From positions 648,929,420 to 648,993,419 of the forward strand of contig NC_081405.1 in NCBI RefSeq assembly GCF_030272615.1: a DNA stretch of 64,000 nucleotides, read 5' to 3'. This DNA is from Cryptomeria japonica. Its lineage: Eukaryota > Streptophyta > Pinopsida > Cupressales > Cupressaceae. This document shows positions 33,624-46,096 of the stretch, piece by piece; the first letter of the stretch is position 1, and every line of letters starts with the position of its first letter. The translations under genes were made by a program, and so were the position numbers. The notes under the pieces are model-generated. The model was not told the origin of the DNA, did not search any database, and saw only the letters and a program-made list of their open reading frames with translations.

Positions 33624-33815
33624 TATATATACATATATATCCATACATATATGTGTATATATATGTATATATATGTATATGTATATATGTATGTATATAT
33701 ATATGTGTGTGTGTGTGTATATACATATATATATATATATACATGTATATATACATATATACATGTATATATACATACATATATATATATATATAGATAT
33801 ATATATATATCTTTA
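33556..33815. repeat. Compound microsatellite (CT)n-(CA)n-(TATA/TATG)n
   Basis: A (CT)22 run is followed by (CA)10 and then by TATATG, TACATA and TATGTG motifs with much self-complementarity. Both strands give spurious Tyr/Ile/Cys-rich frames. Confidence 0.95.
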
Positions 33816-34480
33816 TTTCTCCTTCCATCTCTCACTCTCTCTCTCCCGCTCTTTATTTCACAAGTTATATCTACTCCATTTCTCCTTTCTATCCCTATCT
33901 CTCCCTCTCTCTTGATCACTCCCTCTTTTTTCTCTCTAGTTCTCCTCTCTCTTTAACTCAGATATACACACTCCTTGTTTCTCCCACCCTATCTATATCT
34001 CTTTATATTTCCCTTTCTCTATCTCTTTTCCTCTCTATTCCCTTTCTTCGGCACCTTCTTTCTCTCTCACTCTTGCCCCCTCTATCTTCATATCAATATC
34101 TATCTCTCCCCCTCTCTATCTATATATCATTATCTCTAGCTCTCTCTTATTCACTCTAGATCTCTTATATAATTTATCTCTATTTCTCTATTTCGCTCTA
34201 TCTCCCTCCTGCTCCTCTCTCTCTATCTCATTATATATACATATAGGTGTATGTATATATGTATGTATGTATATATCTGTGTGTATACATACATACATAT
34301 GTATACATATATGTGTATATGTGTATATATACACATATATATGTATACATATACATATATACATACATATAGATATATATGTATATATATGTACACATAT
34401 ATATGTATATGATGCTCTTCAAAAAGGATGTTAGAATATGTTAGGAAGACAAACACAAACACACAAGAAACGATCCAAGT
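33816..34480. repeat. CT-rich tract and second TATG-type microsatellite
   Basis: 33816-34220 is dominated by CTCTCT/TATCTC words. 34222-34412 is ATGTATATAT, ACATACAT and GTATACATAT sequence that can fold extensively. Confidence 0.9.
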
Positions 34481-35950
34481 GTTAGTGTTAGAAATCACAA
34501 ATCAAAGACTATCCTAAGCAAGCATATCAAGAGAGACACAAAACACAAAATAGAAAGCTTAACCAAACTAAGAAATGCAATAAAACATCTCCAAATGCCC
34601 TCCACCATGTTTGTAGCTACTCCTCCCTTGTTCCTCTCCTCTCCAAGTTCCAAATGAGTGTAGCTCTCAGTAGCTTTTTGCACTATTCTGGATGTCTTAT
34701 GGAGATTCAAGATTTGAAATGATTAATTATGCCAATGCAAAGTGTAAAGCAAACTAAATATGAAATGTTATTTAATTAGCTAATGTTAATTTTAGCCAAA
34801 AGACAATATGGACTATTATGCTAAAATGCTCTCTAAAATTCACTATAACTTAGATGCATACAAGATTTCAAGATTATAGATGTGCTTGAGAATGCTTGAG
34901 GATTTGAAAATGAGGAATGTGAGCTCTATTTTTAGCTAAAATGGAGCAATGGATGGTTGAGATTGAGTAATCTCTACAAGGGTCAGGATTGATGGGTCTA
35001 TGATCCATGTGAGGGTTTTCAACCCAATCTCAGGATGACACATGTCAACATGAGATGGGTTGAGAGGGGAGGGAATAAGCATTTAATGCTTTGACATGAC
35101 TTGAGGGTTAACTTGGGAGGTAATGTTAGTGTTGAGTTGAATGAATAAAGCCATTATCCAATAAATAATGTCTTTATCCACTAGATAAACTCTTGTGCAA
35201 GAGTTAGTGAGGATAACCATGGCCAAAGCAATAAATGCTTGAAGAGACCCATGAGTCAAATGGGGGTTGAGTTAGAGAGAAAGCCTCTAACCATCTGGGT
35301 GAGTGGATTTAACCATAAATGGTTATGTAAGAGCCATTAATGGTCACGTAAGAGCCATTAGTGGTTTGGAAGACTTTAGGGGTTAGCTTGTTGAACACAT
35401 AAAGCATTAAATGCTTTTCAAAGACTTTGAAGGCTTTGAAGGCTTTGAGAAGTGACTCCAAGTTGCTTAGAAATAGGAATGTGACAATATTTAGGAAATG
35501 GGATTAGGCTAATTTAGAAGTGGTTAGAAGAACTTAGAAAGTGGTTAGAAGAGTCTAGAAGGGGATTTAGGATTGCAAATGGGTTTGGTGGGTGAGGCAA
35601 AATAGGGTTTAAATTAAAATAAAATTAATTTATTTCAATTATGGTTCCAATTTGCATTTGTAGGAGAATGCAAGTGGGGGGGGATCGGTTTAGTGATTTT
35701 GAATAAATGTTTACTATTTATTTAAAAGAGGAAAGGGGATTGAATTAAATAAATGTGATTTATTTTTTTAATTGATTGTGAATTTGGTTTAATGAATTAA
35801 TTGAAATAAATTAAATAATTTATTTAATTAATAGAAGAATGATTGAAGATGAATTAATTAAATGTTAATTTAATTAACTGTTGGGTAGTGGGTTTATTAA
35901 GCAAATAAATAGTAAACATTCATTTAATTAAATGGACAGATTTATGTGAC
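34481..35950 (-). repeat. LTR-like repeat, minus orientation (partner 44846-46090)
   Basis: Its reverse complement matches 44846-46090 in order: AAATCTGTCCA.TTAATTAAATGAAT at the start, AATTAAATAAAT-rich blocks, the TGTTGACA(A)GTGTCA-type block, GGTTGAGATTGAGT, and TTGGAGAGGAGAGGA near the end. It has no coding capacity. The family looks like an LTR with a TATA box, clearer in the partner. Identity between the two is only moderate. Confidence 0.5.
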
Positions 35951-35959
35951 TACGGTATT

Positions 35960-37110
35960 TATATAATGTCTCTTTGTCTATCTACATCATCTCCTCTCTC
36001 TCTTTCTCTAATTATTGTTATTTCTCTCTCCTCTCTATCTCTTTCTATCCATATTGATTTATTTGCTACTATCTCCTTCTTTATCTATTGTTCTCTCTAC
36101 TCTCTATCTCTTTTATGATCGCTCTTTGTCTCTCTATATTTTGCTCTATCTTATATCTCCCTCTCCCTCTCTACCTATCTTTCTCTATCTCTCTCCATTT
36201 GCCCCCTCCCTCTCTATATCTCCACCTCTCCCTTTCTCCCTATCTCTCCCTCCCTCATTCCCTCCCTATCCCCTATTTATCTCTTTATCTCTATTGTCTC
36301 CCTCTCTTTCTCTTCTTGTATATCTCTATATATATCTCTCTCTCTCTTTCTCTTCCAACATATGTCTATCTCTCCCTCTCTCTGCCCCTATTTCTCTCAA
36401 CCTCTCTCCATCAATGTTTGTCTATCTATAGTTCTCTTTGTTTGTCTATCTATTTATCTCTCCCCCTCTCCCCCTATTTATCTCTTTATATCTCTATCTA
36501 TCTATCACTCTATCACTCTATCTCTCTTTATCCCCCTATATTTCTACCTCTATCTCTTGTTCTACCTCTTTCTATCTATTTTTTCCCTCTTACTCTCTTG
36601 CTCTATCTTCATCTCTACCTCTATCTTCTTGTCTTCCCCTCTATCTTTAGGCATGTCTCCCTCTATCTATCCATCTCTTTCCCTCTCCCTCTCCCTCTCC
36701 ATTTTTTTAGACCTCTACACCTATATCTCTTTTGCTCTCTATAGCTCTCTCCATATTTCTTCTTTCATTTATCCCTTTATTTCTATCTAATTATCTCTCT
36801 ATCTCTCTCAACCACTATATATATCTCTCTATATCACTTCATGTATCTATTGTTATATTTCTATCTCTTCCTCTTTCTCCCTCTACTCATTTTTCTCTTC
36901 CATCTCTATCTCTCTTTATCTCTCCATATATGTCTCCTCTCCAATTTTTCTCTTCTCTTGCTCCATCTCCATCTCCACATCCATCTCCATCTCCATCTGC
37001 ATCTCTATCTTCTTCTCTATCTCTATCTCTTCACCACTCCATCTCTCACTCTTCACCCTCTATCTCTCTCTACCTTTCTCTCTCCGCTTCTCATCCTATT
37101 GCAAACATAA
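35960..37110. repeat. CTCT/CTAT-rich low-complexity tract
   Basis: An almost uninterrupted pyrimidine-rich plus strand built from CTCTCTAT, TCTATCTC, CCCTCTC and CATCTC words. Apparent Leu/Ser-rich frames of up to 218 codons (36088-36744) are translations of this repeat. Confidence 0.95.
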
Positions 37111-39250
37111 CATGAGCATGTTGGTAATAGAAATTGATTATTTTTCTAATTCAAATATTTTGTTTTAGTTATCATTATATCCTTATAAGTGGATCTGCAT
37201 AGTTGATTTGAAGTTATCACTTCTCGATTGAGACCTTTGTTGCACAAACAAAGTTATTTTTTAAATGGTCTTCTAATTGATCTCATGTGCCACACAATTT
37301 TTTACAAAAAGTAGACTAATTTTTTCCCTAATTTACCTTCCACACCTCTTCGACATACCCATTGCACACTAAGGTGCAATTTCTAGTCTATTATTACATT
37401 AATAAATTATATACAAAAACATTTAAAATTCATAATTATAGGAAAATGTAGAAGAGAAATTAAGGATTTAGACATGTATTTCAAATTCTAATCTATATCT
37501 AGTTTGCTCTTCCAGTTAAACAAAGTAGATGAAGCAAAGATTATATGTGGAGTGTTCTTCAAACTAACAATGTGTGAGAGGATGATTGATTAAGGGTTGA
37601 GATTGATCTAAGATATCAAGGATTGAAGACAATTGAAGATGACTAGAAGAAGGAAGAACTTCCAAATGGCACGTCATGATTGGCGTACTTAAAGAGGGCA
37701 AGGATCAAAGGATTTGAATGGTCAAAACTATCTTAATTTGACTTGACAATAGAGATGTGTGATTTATCTCATTATAGATATGTGATATAACAAGTAAGAG
37801 ATCTCACACATGTAAAAGCAAAAGGTGTAAATTTTCTTAGGAGAAATTGAATGGTTGAAATTTATTGAAACAGTTTTGTGAAAAATTGAAAAGTTAACCA
37901 TGACTTAAGGATACTTTAGAATGTGCAAGATGATTAATTTAATAGCTAATTAGTCAACTAATTATTTGAGGAGAATTTTGAGAAAATTAAATATATAATA
38001 TAAATTTATTTAAAATTTTAAAAATGTATTCCATTAAATAAATGTTACTAAACCATAGAAAATGGGTAAGAGAATAAATTAATTAAATAGAAAACATAAT
38101 TTTAGCTCTTTCTTAAATTCTACTATTTTATACTAAACCTAAATGTAAAAAAAAACTAAACAATTAACTATGCTACTCTACTTCTATTACAATACTAAAA
38201 AGACAAATCGATGCATGCTAGAGGTATTATCACACTACACTGCCCCATCATGCAGCTAACTCTAAAACTATAAAATTAATTGTCCCCATAAGATTAACAA
38301 TCTCAAATAAAAAAATCCACAATCACAATATGCTTTCATTTATTCATTTATCTGCAACAAGAGTATGAAAATTACATTAAAAGCAGACAACACATTCCCG
38401 CACAACAAAATAGCCTTCAGCCTTCACAAGATACTTGTAAGCAATATATTTCCTCACAACAATAAGCACATTACAATATTCACAACTCCTCTCTCCTTCA
38501 ATGGATCAGTAAGAACTAGTTGCCTTATATGGTTCTTCTTCCCAAATTTTTGGTCCCCCACAAGAGTAAGGATTTCTCTTTTATCCTCATAGATTCACTC
38601 ATAATTATATTATGGAACTAAATGGATTGTGGAAGTTGAATCAAAAGTTCAATTTGCAATTATGGAAACTGAGCAATCCAGGAACGACCAACATACTTCT
38701 TATAATATTTCAACATGTTTCAATATATGATATCTCTTTTTTTCTCACATGTTTATCTCAACATTGTCGGTCTTCAAATGATGTCGTTAAGCCTTGTTGT
38801 GTTTCGGGATTCATGTGGATTACAGACCTTGTTGTGATCCTAACATCTATTTCCAAGTGCTTATCGGGCTTTTCAAACCACTGTACACAAATTTGCTTAG
38901 TGTTCGTCAATGAAATCATTCACATGAACTTGTTTTGGTGCTTGGAAGAACTTTTGAATCATTTGACAATTAGGTGAGTTTATGAACCAAAGAACTTATT
39001 GATATAATTATCTTCCTTCAGTTTTGAATGACAACTATTTCAAAGTGAAATAAACTTCGTCTTATTGGTGGTTTCATGTTTTTGCAAACAATTTAATGTT
39101 TAAACTTCTTTGTACTCCATGTCAACAACTTCGACATTCGACGAACTTCAACAACCTCACTTGTTGGTGAACTGAGTTCAAGAACTTAAAAAATTATCAA
39201 AATTGAAGAAGCCAATTGTTTTGAGAGAAATTAACATAGGCAAACTTGCT
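37111..39250. repeat. AT-rich interval with dispersed repeat copy (37490-38150)
   Basis: 37490-38150 is the diverged partner of 2040-3000. 38150-39250 has a 121-codon plus-strand frame (38612-38977) whose residues do not suggest a known family, and otherwise nothing recognisable. Confidence 0.4.
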
Positions 39251-39450
39251 CGACTTATTTGGCTCTCAGTGAACTTAGGGTTTTGGTGAACTTGGCTTTC
39301 AGTGAACTTGGCTTTTAGTGGATTTGGCTTTTGGTGAATTTGGCTTTTGACAAATTTCGTTTTTGGTGAACTTGGATTTTAGTGAGTTTGTCTTTTGGTA
39401 AGCTTGGCTTTTGGTGAACCGAGCCTTTAGTGAACCAAGTGGTTAACGAA
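39251..39450. repeat. Minisatellite, about 20-bp units
   Basis: Nine or so units of the form TTTTGGTGAACTTGGC or variants (TTTTAGTGAATTTGGC, TTTTGGTAAGCTTGGC, CTTTAGTGAACCAAG) in direct tandem array with 18-23 bp spacing. Confidence 0.85.
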
Positions 39451-39975
39451 TTTGTGAAACCACCAGAAATCCATAAGTTGGTCAATACTTAGCTAATTTT
39501 CATCAAATTTAAATTATTTAAAAATATGACATCTTCACTTTGGCCAATTTCATCTCATAAATGCTTCTAAAGAAAACATTAAAACCAACTTAAACACACC
39601 GAAAACTAAACTGACAAAAAACTAAACCTACATTTTTTGGATGATGTTGATTGCTTGTGCATTTAAATGTTCCTACATCATAAGTACTTGCCATTATGTG
39701 ACATTTTTTTATCAATTCTATATAAAATCACTTACTCCTTGTAAATAATTGATAAATTAATAAACTTTTAAACGGTTCTTAATTTATTAATTGTTAAAGA
39801 AGACTTTTTTGAGAGGGTCTAGCAACCGCCCTTTCAAGTATTTTACTATCCCATTTCTCTTTATTTAAGGAATGATTCTTTTCCACATTTTGAGGGAAAA
39901 AAAGAGGAATCAAAAAATTTGCAATGTGAAGGAAAAATGTTGTGGAAGCTTAGAGAAGTGTTTTCCCACATTCAA

Positions 39976-40623
39976 TCTATAATTTTGAATCGCATGTCAT
40001 AGAAGAAGACCCAGAATGTCCATATCCTGAAGTGGTAGAAGAAGATGTATTAGATAAAGGTAGTTGAATATGATTCTTCCAGAGAAGCTCTTTCTATTCA
40101 TCAATTTGCTTTGAATAACACTGATGTGCATCATTTCTTGCCTTGGTGCAATAAGAACACTTAGATTTGCCCTTCCTAGATGAAGACCTCTTTGAAGAGA
40201 TGGAAGAATCTGAAGAGATGGAAGAATCTGAATCATGTGCATTTGACTCTGAAGCTGGTTGAGTAGACTATGTATCTTTGTTCTTTTGCCTCTTCTTCTT
40301 CTATTTCCTTGTAGATGTAGGAGTTTGAGCAACCAAGGCTTGACATTTGGAATCAGGAACTAAATCAAGTCGATACAACTTGGCCTGCTCCCATGTTAGG
40401 CACTCACAAAACATCTCAAATGAAGGCATAGTGAATGCAGTACCCAAAGCATCTATGGTGGAATAGAACGAGGAAGTGAAGAACTGAAATTGGCCTCGAA
40501 GCTTGGATAGAATCAAGCAGATGCACTCCTTGTTAGTATTCTCCTTTTCACAAACCTACAACTATGATCAAATGGATTTGAACTTCTCCAAAAAGTCCTC
40601 AATGAAAGGAAATGAGTTCTAAA
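39976..40623 (-). pseudogene. copia gag remnant, C-terminal half
   Basis: Minus strand reads FPFIEDFLEKFKSI, then ILSKLRGQFQFFTSSFYST, AFTMPSFEMFCECLTWEQAKL, CQALVAQTPTSTRK and, after stops, a Ser-rich linker and KCSYCTKARNDAHQCYSKQ. This is the UBN2-type gag of a Ty1/copia element with a decayed zinc knuckle. The N-terminal half continues at 43427-43790, on the other side of an inserted second copia element. No protease, integrase or reverse transcriptase follows, so the copy is truncated near 39976. Confidence 0.75.
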
Positions 40624-41339
40624 GGCACTTTTATATTTTAGAGTATTACTCACAAACAAAACATTGTATTATCTTCATTTTTTAAATAACTCAGTACAAA
40701 TCATTTATATAGGAAGGTGTCTTCCCCCAATTTCTCTATGTAGTTTTACCTGACTCTAAAATTAGTGAGTTATTTAAAACAACTCATAACCATAATAACA
40801 AAATTCACACTGATTTTCTAACATTCCCGCCCTTAGTGTGAACATGGTAAGAACTCACACCCTACATCTACAGTAAGCCCAACTCTTGTGGTTGATGATC
40901 TTGATTCAAAATGAAAGGTGCCTCTCATCAACCTTTCATGGTTTTCACATAGGCTTACCACAAGCCTGGACATGAACAAGAACCCACTCATTTGTTCAAC
41001 TCATATGGTTTTCTAGATTACCAATAACCTTTTCAAGATCCATGAACTGCATCACACTAGTGCTTTTGTTCATTACAATATTTTACACTAGGGGGTTACA
41101 TAAGGAAATAACCTAGACATAAAAATTGTTGATGATCGTTCCATTCGATCTCCAACCAAAAAGAAAATTTTCAGTACAACTAGAGATGGAATATTGATGT
41201 TATATTCCCCCAATATGTGAGATTTCCAATTATTAGAAACATAGAAAATAGAAGCACGAGCATTACAATAGAAAATGAAATGCCACTGGAGCTAATAAGT
41301 GGCCTCGTCGTCGATGACTGACAAGAGGACGTTGATTGT

Positions 41340-42165
41340 CCTCCTTCCTTTGTTTCCTCCTGCCTCTAATCTTGAATTTATCTTAAGAACATATTCTTCA
41401 TCACTAGGACATGATAGCTCTTCATCATTTGAATGGTTTTCCAAATTAGTTTCTTCAACTAAGGAAGCATGATGATCTGGTGTATCATCTAGTAGATCTT
41501 GTGCCCTCTTCTTACAATTGAAAATTGCATGTCCTATTTCATTACAATAGAAGCATTTGATTTTTCCTTTTGAAGGAATATGCTTGGATTTGTACTTGCT
41601 TTGTTATGTACAAATAAGACTTCTTCAGATTCTAAGTAAAGTAGATAATACCCCTTCGAGACTAGTCTTTACCTTACTTAATGTAAACACCATTCCAAAC
41701 ATATTCTTAGGCGAACTATTCAAAAGTATTGGTTTGGCATCATCATCTTTTACTTTCTCATTAATCTCAACTAGCCTATTTAGGAGAGGATGAAAATTAC
41801 TAATGTGATCTCCCATTTTTGTACCTTTTTCCATCTTCAATCCATATAATCTCTTCTTCAATGGTGTCTTGGCACTTTCTACTTCAAATCCAAAGAGCTT
41901 GTTTAATGACTCACAAATCTCTTTTGTCGATTTTATAAAATCCACATGGTGTAAATATGCTTTTGACAAGCCGAGGCCAATAGTTCCATAAGGTTTTTTT
42001 TATTTTTTATGTTCCACTAAGCAAGTTCATTTGCATCAGTTGATGTGACTGAATTCTATTTGATAACATCCTAAATATCTTTTTCTATCAAGTACAATTG
42101 TATCATATCTGTCATGTATGAAAGTCTCTACCATCGAATTTCTTTATGAAACTTAATTTATCCAT
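41340..42165 (-). pseudogene. copia gag of the inserted remnant, broken
   Basis: Starts at 42165 with MDKLSFIKKFDGRDF. It continues in other frames with SKAYLHHVDFIKSTKEICES, LNKLFGFEVESAKTPLKKRL, GLKMEKGTKMGDHISNF, NEKVKDDDAKPILLNS and VFTLSKVKTSLE, the UBN2-type capsid region. A stop near 41622 separates this from the zinc knuckle KCFYCNEIGHAIFNCKK (41516-41557), which keeps the exact C-x2-C-x4-H-x4-C spacing. An acidic tail (LVEETNLENHSNDEELSCPS) follows. The gag packages RNA into particles in active elements. This copy cannot make the full protein. Confidence 0.75.
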
Positions 42166-42779
42166 GACAATTCTCAAAAAAATATTTGAAAACAAAAAAC
42201 TAAACAAAAATTTTAATAACCACAATTCATCATTATAAAACTTGACTTGAAAAGCCGCACCTTTGCTATTTTCAATGACTCGACACATAAATGGACCTTA
42301 ACTCTTCACCATTTTTTTTTCACACAAAAATGGTGAACAAATAATTTGTGGGTGGGTCTTACAAAAGACAACACCAACTTTCATAAAGGATATGCCTTCA
42401 ATTGGGCAACAAAGGACCACCCAAATGAAACAAGTCTTCCCAAATGAGACAAGTCTTATATAGGGATCAAAAACCATACCCCAACAAATGTGGGACAAGA
42501 TCCCACACACCATGCTCCGCCACGGTCCCACTTTGGTATTGTTCACACACAAAAAAGAACCCTAACTGGGGATAAATATTAATGCCAGAGACTTATAATA
42601 TAAAGTTGGCACTAGAAATCAGCCAATCAAATGGCAAGAATTTTGCACGAAATATACCAGATCTAGCTATCACGAAAGAAGATGAGCCACAAAGATAAAA
42701 ATTGCTTTGTGCAAGACAAAAAAAATGCATCACTTCCAGTATACCACGCCGGTGATGAAGCATTTTGTATTTTATTTTG

Positions 42780-42935
42780 TAGCGTCTGCTCCAACAGTGA
42801 TGTCTCCAATAATATCACTGGTCATGTCTCCAGCCAAATCAACAACTATGTCTCCACTTTCATCTCTGGCTGCAACACCAGTTATGTCACTGACTATATC
42901 TCTCGTTACATCACTAGTGTCTTTGCTAGGTAACA
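42780..42935. repeat. Degenerate tandem repeat of about 24-bp units
   Basis: The plus strand repeats ATGTCTCCA, ATCACTGG, ATGTCTCCAGC, ATGTCTCCACT, TGTCACTGA, ACATCACTA at about 24-bp spacing. Both strands keep open frames across it because stop codons are absent from the unit. It is not called as a gene. Confidence 0.6.
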
Positions 42936-43426
42936 CCAATATAAAGACGATCTGCGAAGATATAAGGTGCCTTCATAGTAGTGAAGAGGGTACAGAAACG
43001 ACGGCCAATTATGGTGTAGATAGAACCCACCAATCGACCATTGAGAACGTGGCTCACAATCTCAACATATCTTGGCTTCATTGTAGTAGGCTTTTGAGCC
43101 AGAAGACCAATCAAGAAATTCAAAAGCTCTACAAATGGAATGAGCTCGAACCAAGAAAAGATGACACAAAGCAAATGAAGTTGGATCATAAGCTGTTGTC
43201 AAAGAGGAGAGACACACACAAATCTTCAATTCAAGCTTAGGAAATAAACATCACAATAACTAAAAATTTGATATTTCAAAGTATGACTCACAAACAAAAC
43301 ATTGTATTAACTTTCATTTTTCAAATCACTTAGTACAATATAATTCACATTAAAGACTTTAAAATTAGTTGGTTGTTTAAAACAACTCATAACCATAATA
43401 ATATAATTCACATTAATTTCGTAATA

Positions 43427-43790
43427 GGTACCAATGGTATTGAATTTGTCTCAAGCTGAAGTGCACGAAACTAATTAATCCCCTCAAAAATTCACTCAAG
43501 TTTGAGCCACATAGCCCTAGGAGTGGTGCATGAATCAATATGAAATTAGAGATTGTTTTAAACATGTAAGTCAATCAAACCCACAGCCTCATCCATCTTA
43601 TCCCCACGCTAAATGATTTAAAACTGATGAGTCAAATTGGGTTGGGTCTCATCTAAACAAGACCATAAACCCCTAAACCTTCAAGAGCAATTTGATCGTT
43701 TTGGTCTTCAAGTTATGACAATTATGGGGTGTGAGTATCTTAACAGAGGGTTCTGCCATTGGATTTTGGTTTTCCAAATTAGGCTAGGAT
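43427..43790 (-). pseudogene. copia gag remnant, N-terminal half
   Basis: Minus strand gives DQNDQIALEGLGVYGLV, then DSCTTPRAMWLKLE, stop, IFEGIN, stop, FRALQLETNSIPLVP. In intact copia gags this is the region just before the FPxIEDFLxKFK motif, which is found at 40590-40623 beyond the inserted element. The two halves therefore belonged to one gene. Confidence 0.65.
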
Positions 43791-44845
43791 AAGGGCAATA
43801 TAGGAATCTAAAAGATGATGATTCTACCTCCACAACAAAATAAACAAACCCTTATGCAATTGTATAAGATGAAAAAACACAAAATTAAGAAATGACAAAA
43901 ATTGAGATCATTGAGTACTTGGTGAATATTATAAAAATTGATTGCGGATCTGGATAGAGAAATCTAAGAGCTTTATGACGATATTTGGTTTTCGAAAAAT
44001 GGAGTCTGAATGTGCAAGTTATGGCCTTGGAAGCATAGAACTGAAGGTTGACTTTGGAGGTCTAGTATGACAAATTGGTGTAGAATCTAGAAAAACCACA
44101 TGCAGGTTCATATTGGTGCTAGAACCAACTTTCTAGTGCTATCTCGTTTGCCCAATTTTGAGCTTATATCCCCAAGTTATGATAAAAACATTGAAGATTG
44201 GTTTTTAGGGCAAAAAATAGTTGCAGGCAAAATTAGTTAAGGGGCCCTAAAATTAGAGAAACCCCCAAACTCAGCTAGATTCACAAAAAAAAGGTGAGTG
44301 CAATAGTTGAAGGTCTAGTACAATACAAATCTATAGATTTTTTTGTCCCTCCTAAAAAATGCTTTTTGACCAAATTATGATTTTGTTTTCAAAATAAAAA
44401 CTTTAAACCCCTTAAAAAATTAATGCACCACCCTTCAAAAATTAGGCAACAATGGAATTGTTTTTTGTAGAACTAATTTTTTTATTCCTACATTAGAGTA
44501 CGGATTCGTATGGTATGGTATGAGAATTCATGCCCTTAAAAAAATAACTACTTCAATTTTTATGATTTGATAGGAATTTTTTGTGTTCTCAAGCCTTTTT
44601 ATCATGATGGTGACCTTCGTTTCCCACCAAAGTGCCCAAATTTTTTAGCTACCCCCCTAGTTTGCCTCACTTTTCATGCCCTCAACTAAATTGACCCAAA
44701 TTTTTAACTTCTCAAATTTTGATGAAGTGATAGTTGATCTTATGGTTTTGAGACATTGCAAACACAATGGCAACCTCCATTTGACCCCAATGTGCACAGA
44801 AAAATCACTCAAGGTTGAATCCCTCAAGCATGTGGATAGGAACTT
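43791..44845. other. Non-coding interval
   Basis: AT-rich sequence with scattered long A or T runs. No motif, repeat pair or frame that I can support. Confidence 0.4.
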
Positions 44846-46090
44846 AAATCTGTCCACTTAATTAAATGAATACAAGTAGTATTTATTTGATTATTTAACC
44901 ATCGATCAACAATTAATTATTTAATTAATTCATCTTAACCCTCTTCTCCTATTAATTAAAAAAATTATTCAATTTATTTGATTTAATTCACTTAACCAAA
45001 TTCAGACAATTAATTAATAAAATAAAGCATATTTGTTTAATTAACCCCCCTCTTGCATTTAATCCCTAAAAGCCCATCTCTCACATTTAAATAAATAAAT
45101 ATTTATTTAAATTCCTAAATCTCTCATCCACTTGCACTTTCTAGAAAATGCAAGTTGCACACCAACCCTTCTCCTAATCATGTCTAAACCCCTATTATTA
45201 GGGCCTAATAACCCTCTTAGCATTTGCACATTCCTAAACTAAGAGATTAGTGAATAGTCACTTCTTAAAATATCTAAGACTCTTACAAAGCATTAAAAGC
45301 CTTTTCCCTTCCACAAGCTATCCCACATGGGTCTTTTAACAATTTAACCCACCTTTAACCCTTGCACATTCCCCCAACCCTTGGTCAAAGGCTTATCCAT
45401 TAACCTAACCATCCATGGTAACCCTCAAGTCCCCTCAAGTCCCCTCAAGCCTTAAAGGCTTTGACCAATCTAACCCTTTAACCCTTGAACATTCCTTTAC
45501 CCCTTGGATAAAAGCTTTATCCATTAACCTAACCTTAATCCCATGGTAACCATCATGTATTTTCAAGCATTTAAAGCTTTGTCCCTCTCTTCTCAAGTCT
45601 TCCCTTGTTGACACTTGTCAACATGTGATTGGCTTGAAGGGGAGCACATGGATTGAGGATCACCACTTCTTCAAGAAATCCTAACCCTTCCTCAATCAAC
45701 TCAATCTCAACCCTTCATTTGCTTATTTTCTCTATAAATAGGGCTCATTCCTTCATTGTTGAGGGACACACACACACAAGAGTTATCCTTGCATTGTTAT
45801 TTTGCTTAGATTTTTGAATGATTTGTATGATGTTTTAGCTCTTCCACTAGTTGGAGTTGCTAGTTTACATTAACACTTCATTTGCATCCTCATCCACACT
45901 TGACATAATCAACTATCTCTCATCCTCCATTTGACATCCATTGTGGTAGTGCTCAAGCTAAGGACATACTTCACATAGCAGTAGGATCTTGGAGAGGAGG
46001 AGGACAAGGAAGAGCCATGGCATAGGGAGCATCATGAGGGGGTAATATTCATTTCGTTTTGTTTATTTCCTAACTAGCTTCTTGTATTAC
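44846..46090 (+). repeat. LTR-like repeat, plus orientation (partner 34481-35950)
   Basis: Starts at AAATCTGTCCACTTAATT. It contains many palindromic AATTAAATAAAT blocks, tandem CCCTCAAGTCCCCTCAAG words (45422-45450), and a TATA box TCTATAAATAGGG at 45731-45743 followed by (AC)n, as expected of an LTR promoter. The end near 46090 adjoins another LTR-like start. Confidence 0.5.
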
Positions 46091-46096
46091 TAATTG

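Larger units (their letters stand above)
40624..43431 (-). mobile_element. copia gag-only remnant inserted in another copia gag
   Basis: Related ends occur at about 40629-40823 and 43269-43426 (shared ACTCACAAACAAAACATTGT, then TTAAAACAACTCATAACCAT, ACTTAAAATTAG-type blocks), read as LTRs. On the minus strand the left copy starts TGTTAGAAAATCAG and is preceded by AAGGGCGGGAA, a polypurine tract. GGCAC (40624-40628) and GGTAC (43427-43431) may be the target duplication. Between the LTRs lies a gag gene but no protease, integrase or reverse transcriptase, so the interior is deleted. Left and right LTRs differ by indels. Confidence 0.6.

Noticed and set aside
33439-33956. Tyr/Ile-rich and Cys/Val-rich frames, resembling membrane or cysteine-rich peptides
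   Set aside because: Translations of (TATATG)n, (CA)n and (TG)n repeats.
36015-37115. Overlapping Leu/Ser-rich frames up to 218 codons
   Set aside because: Pure consequence of the CTCTAT repeat. Frames overlap in all phases.
42707-43240. 177-codon plus-strand frame with repeated Met-Ser-Pro
   Set aside because: Driven by the 24-bp degenerate repeat at 42780-42935, with no domain.
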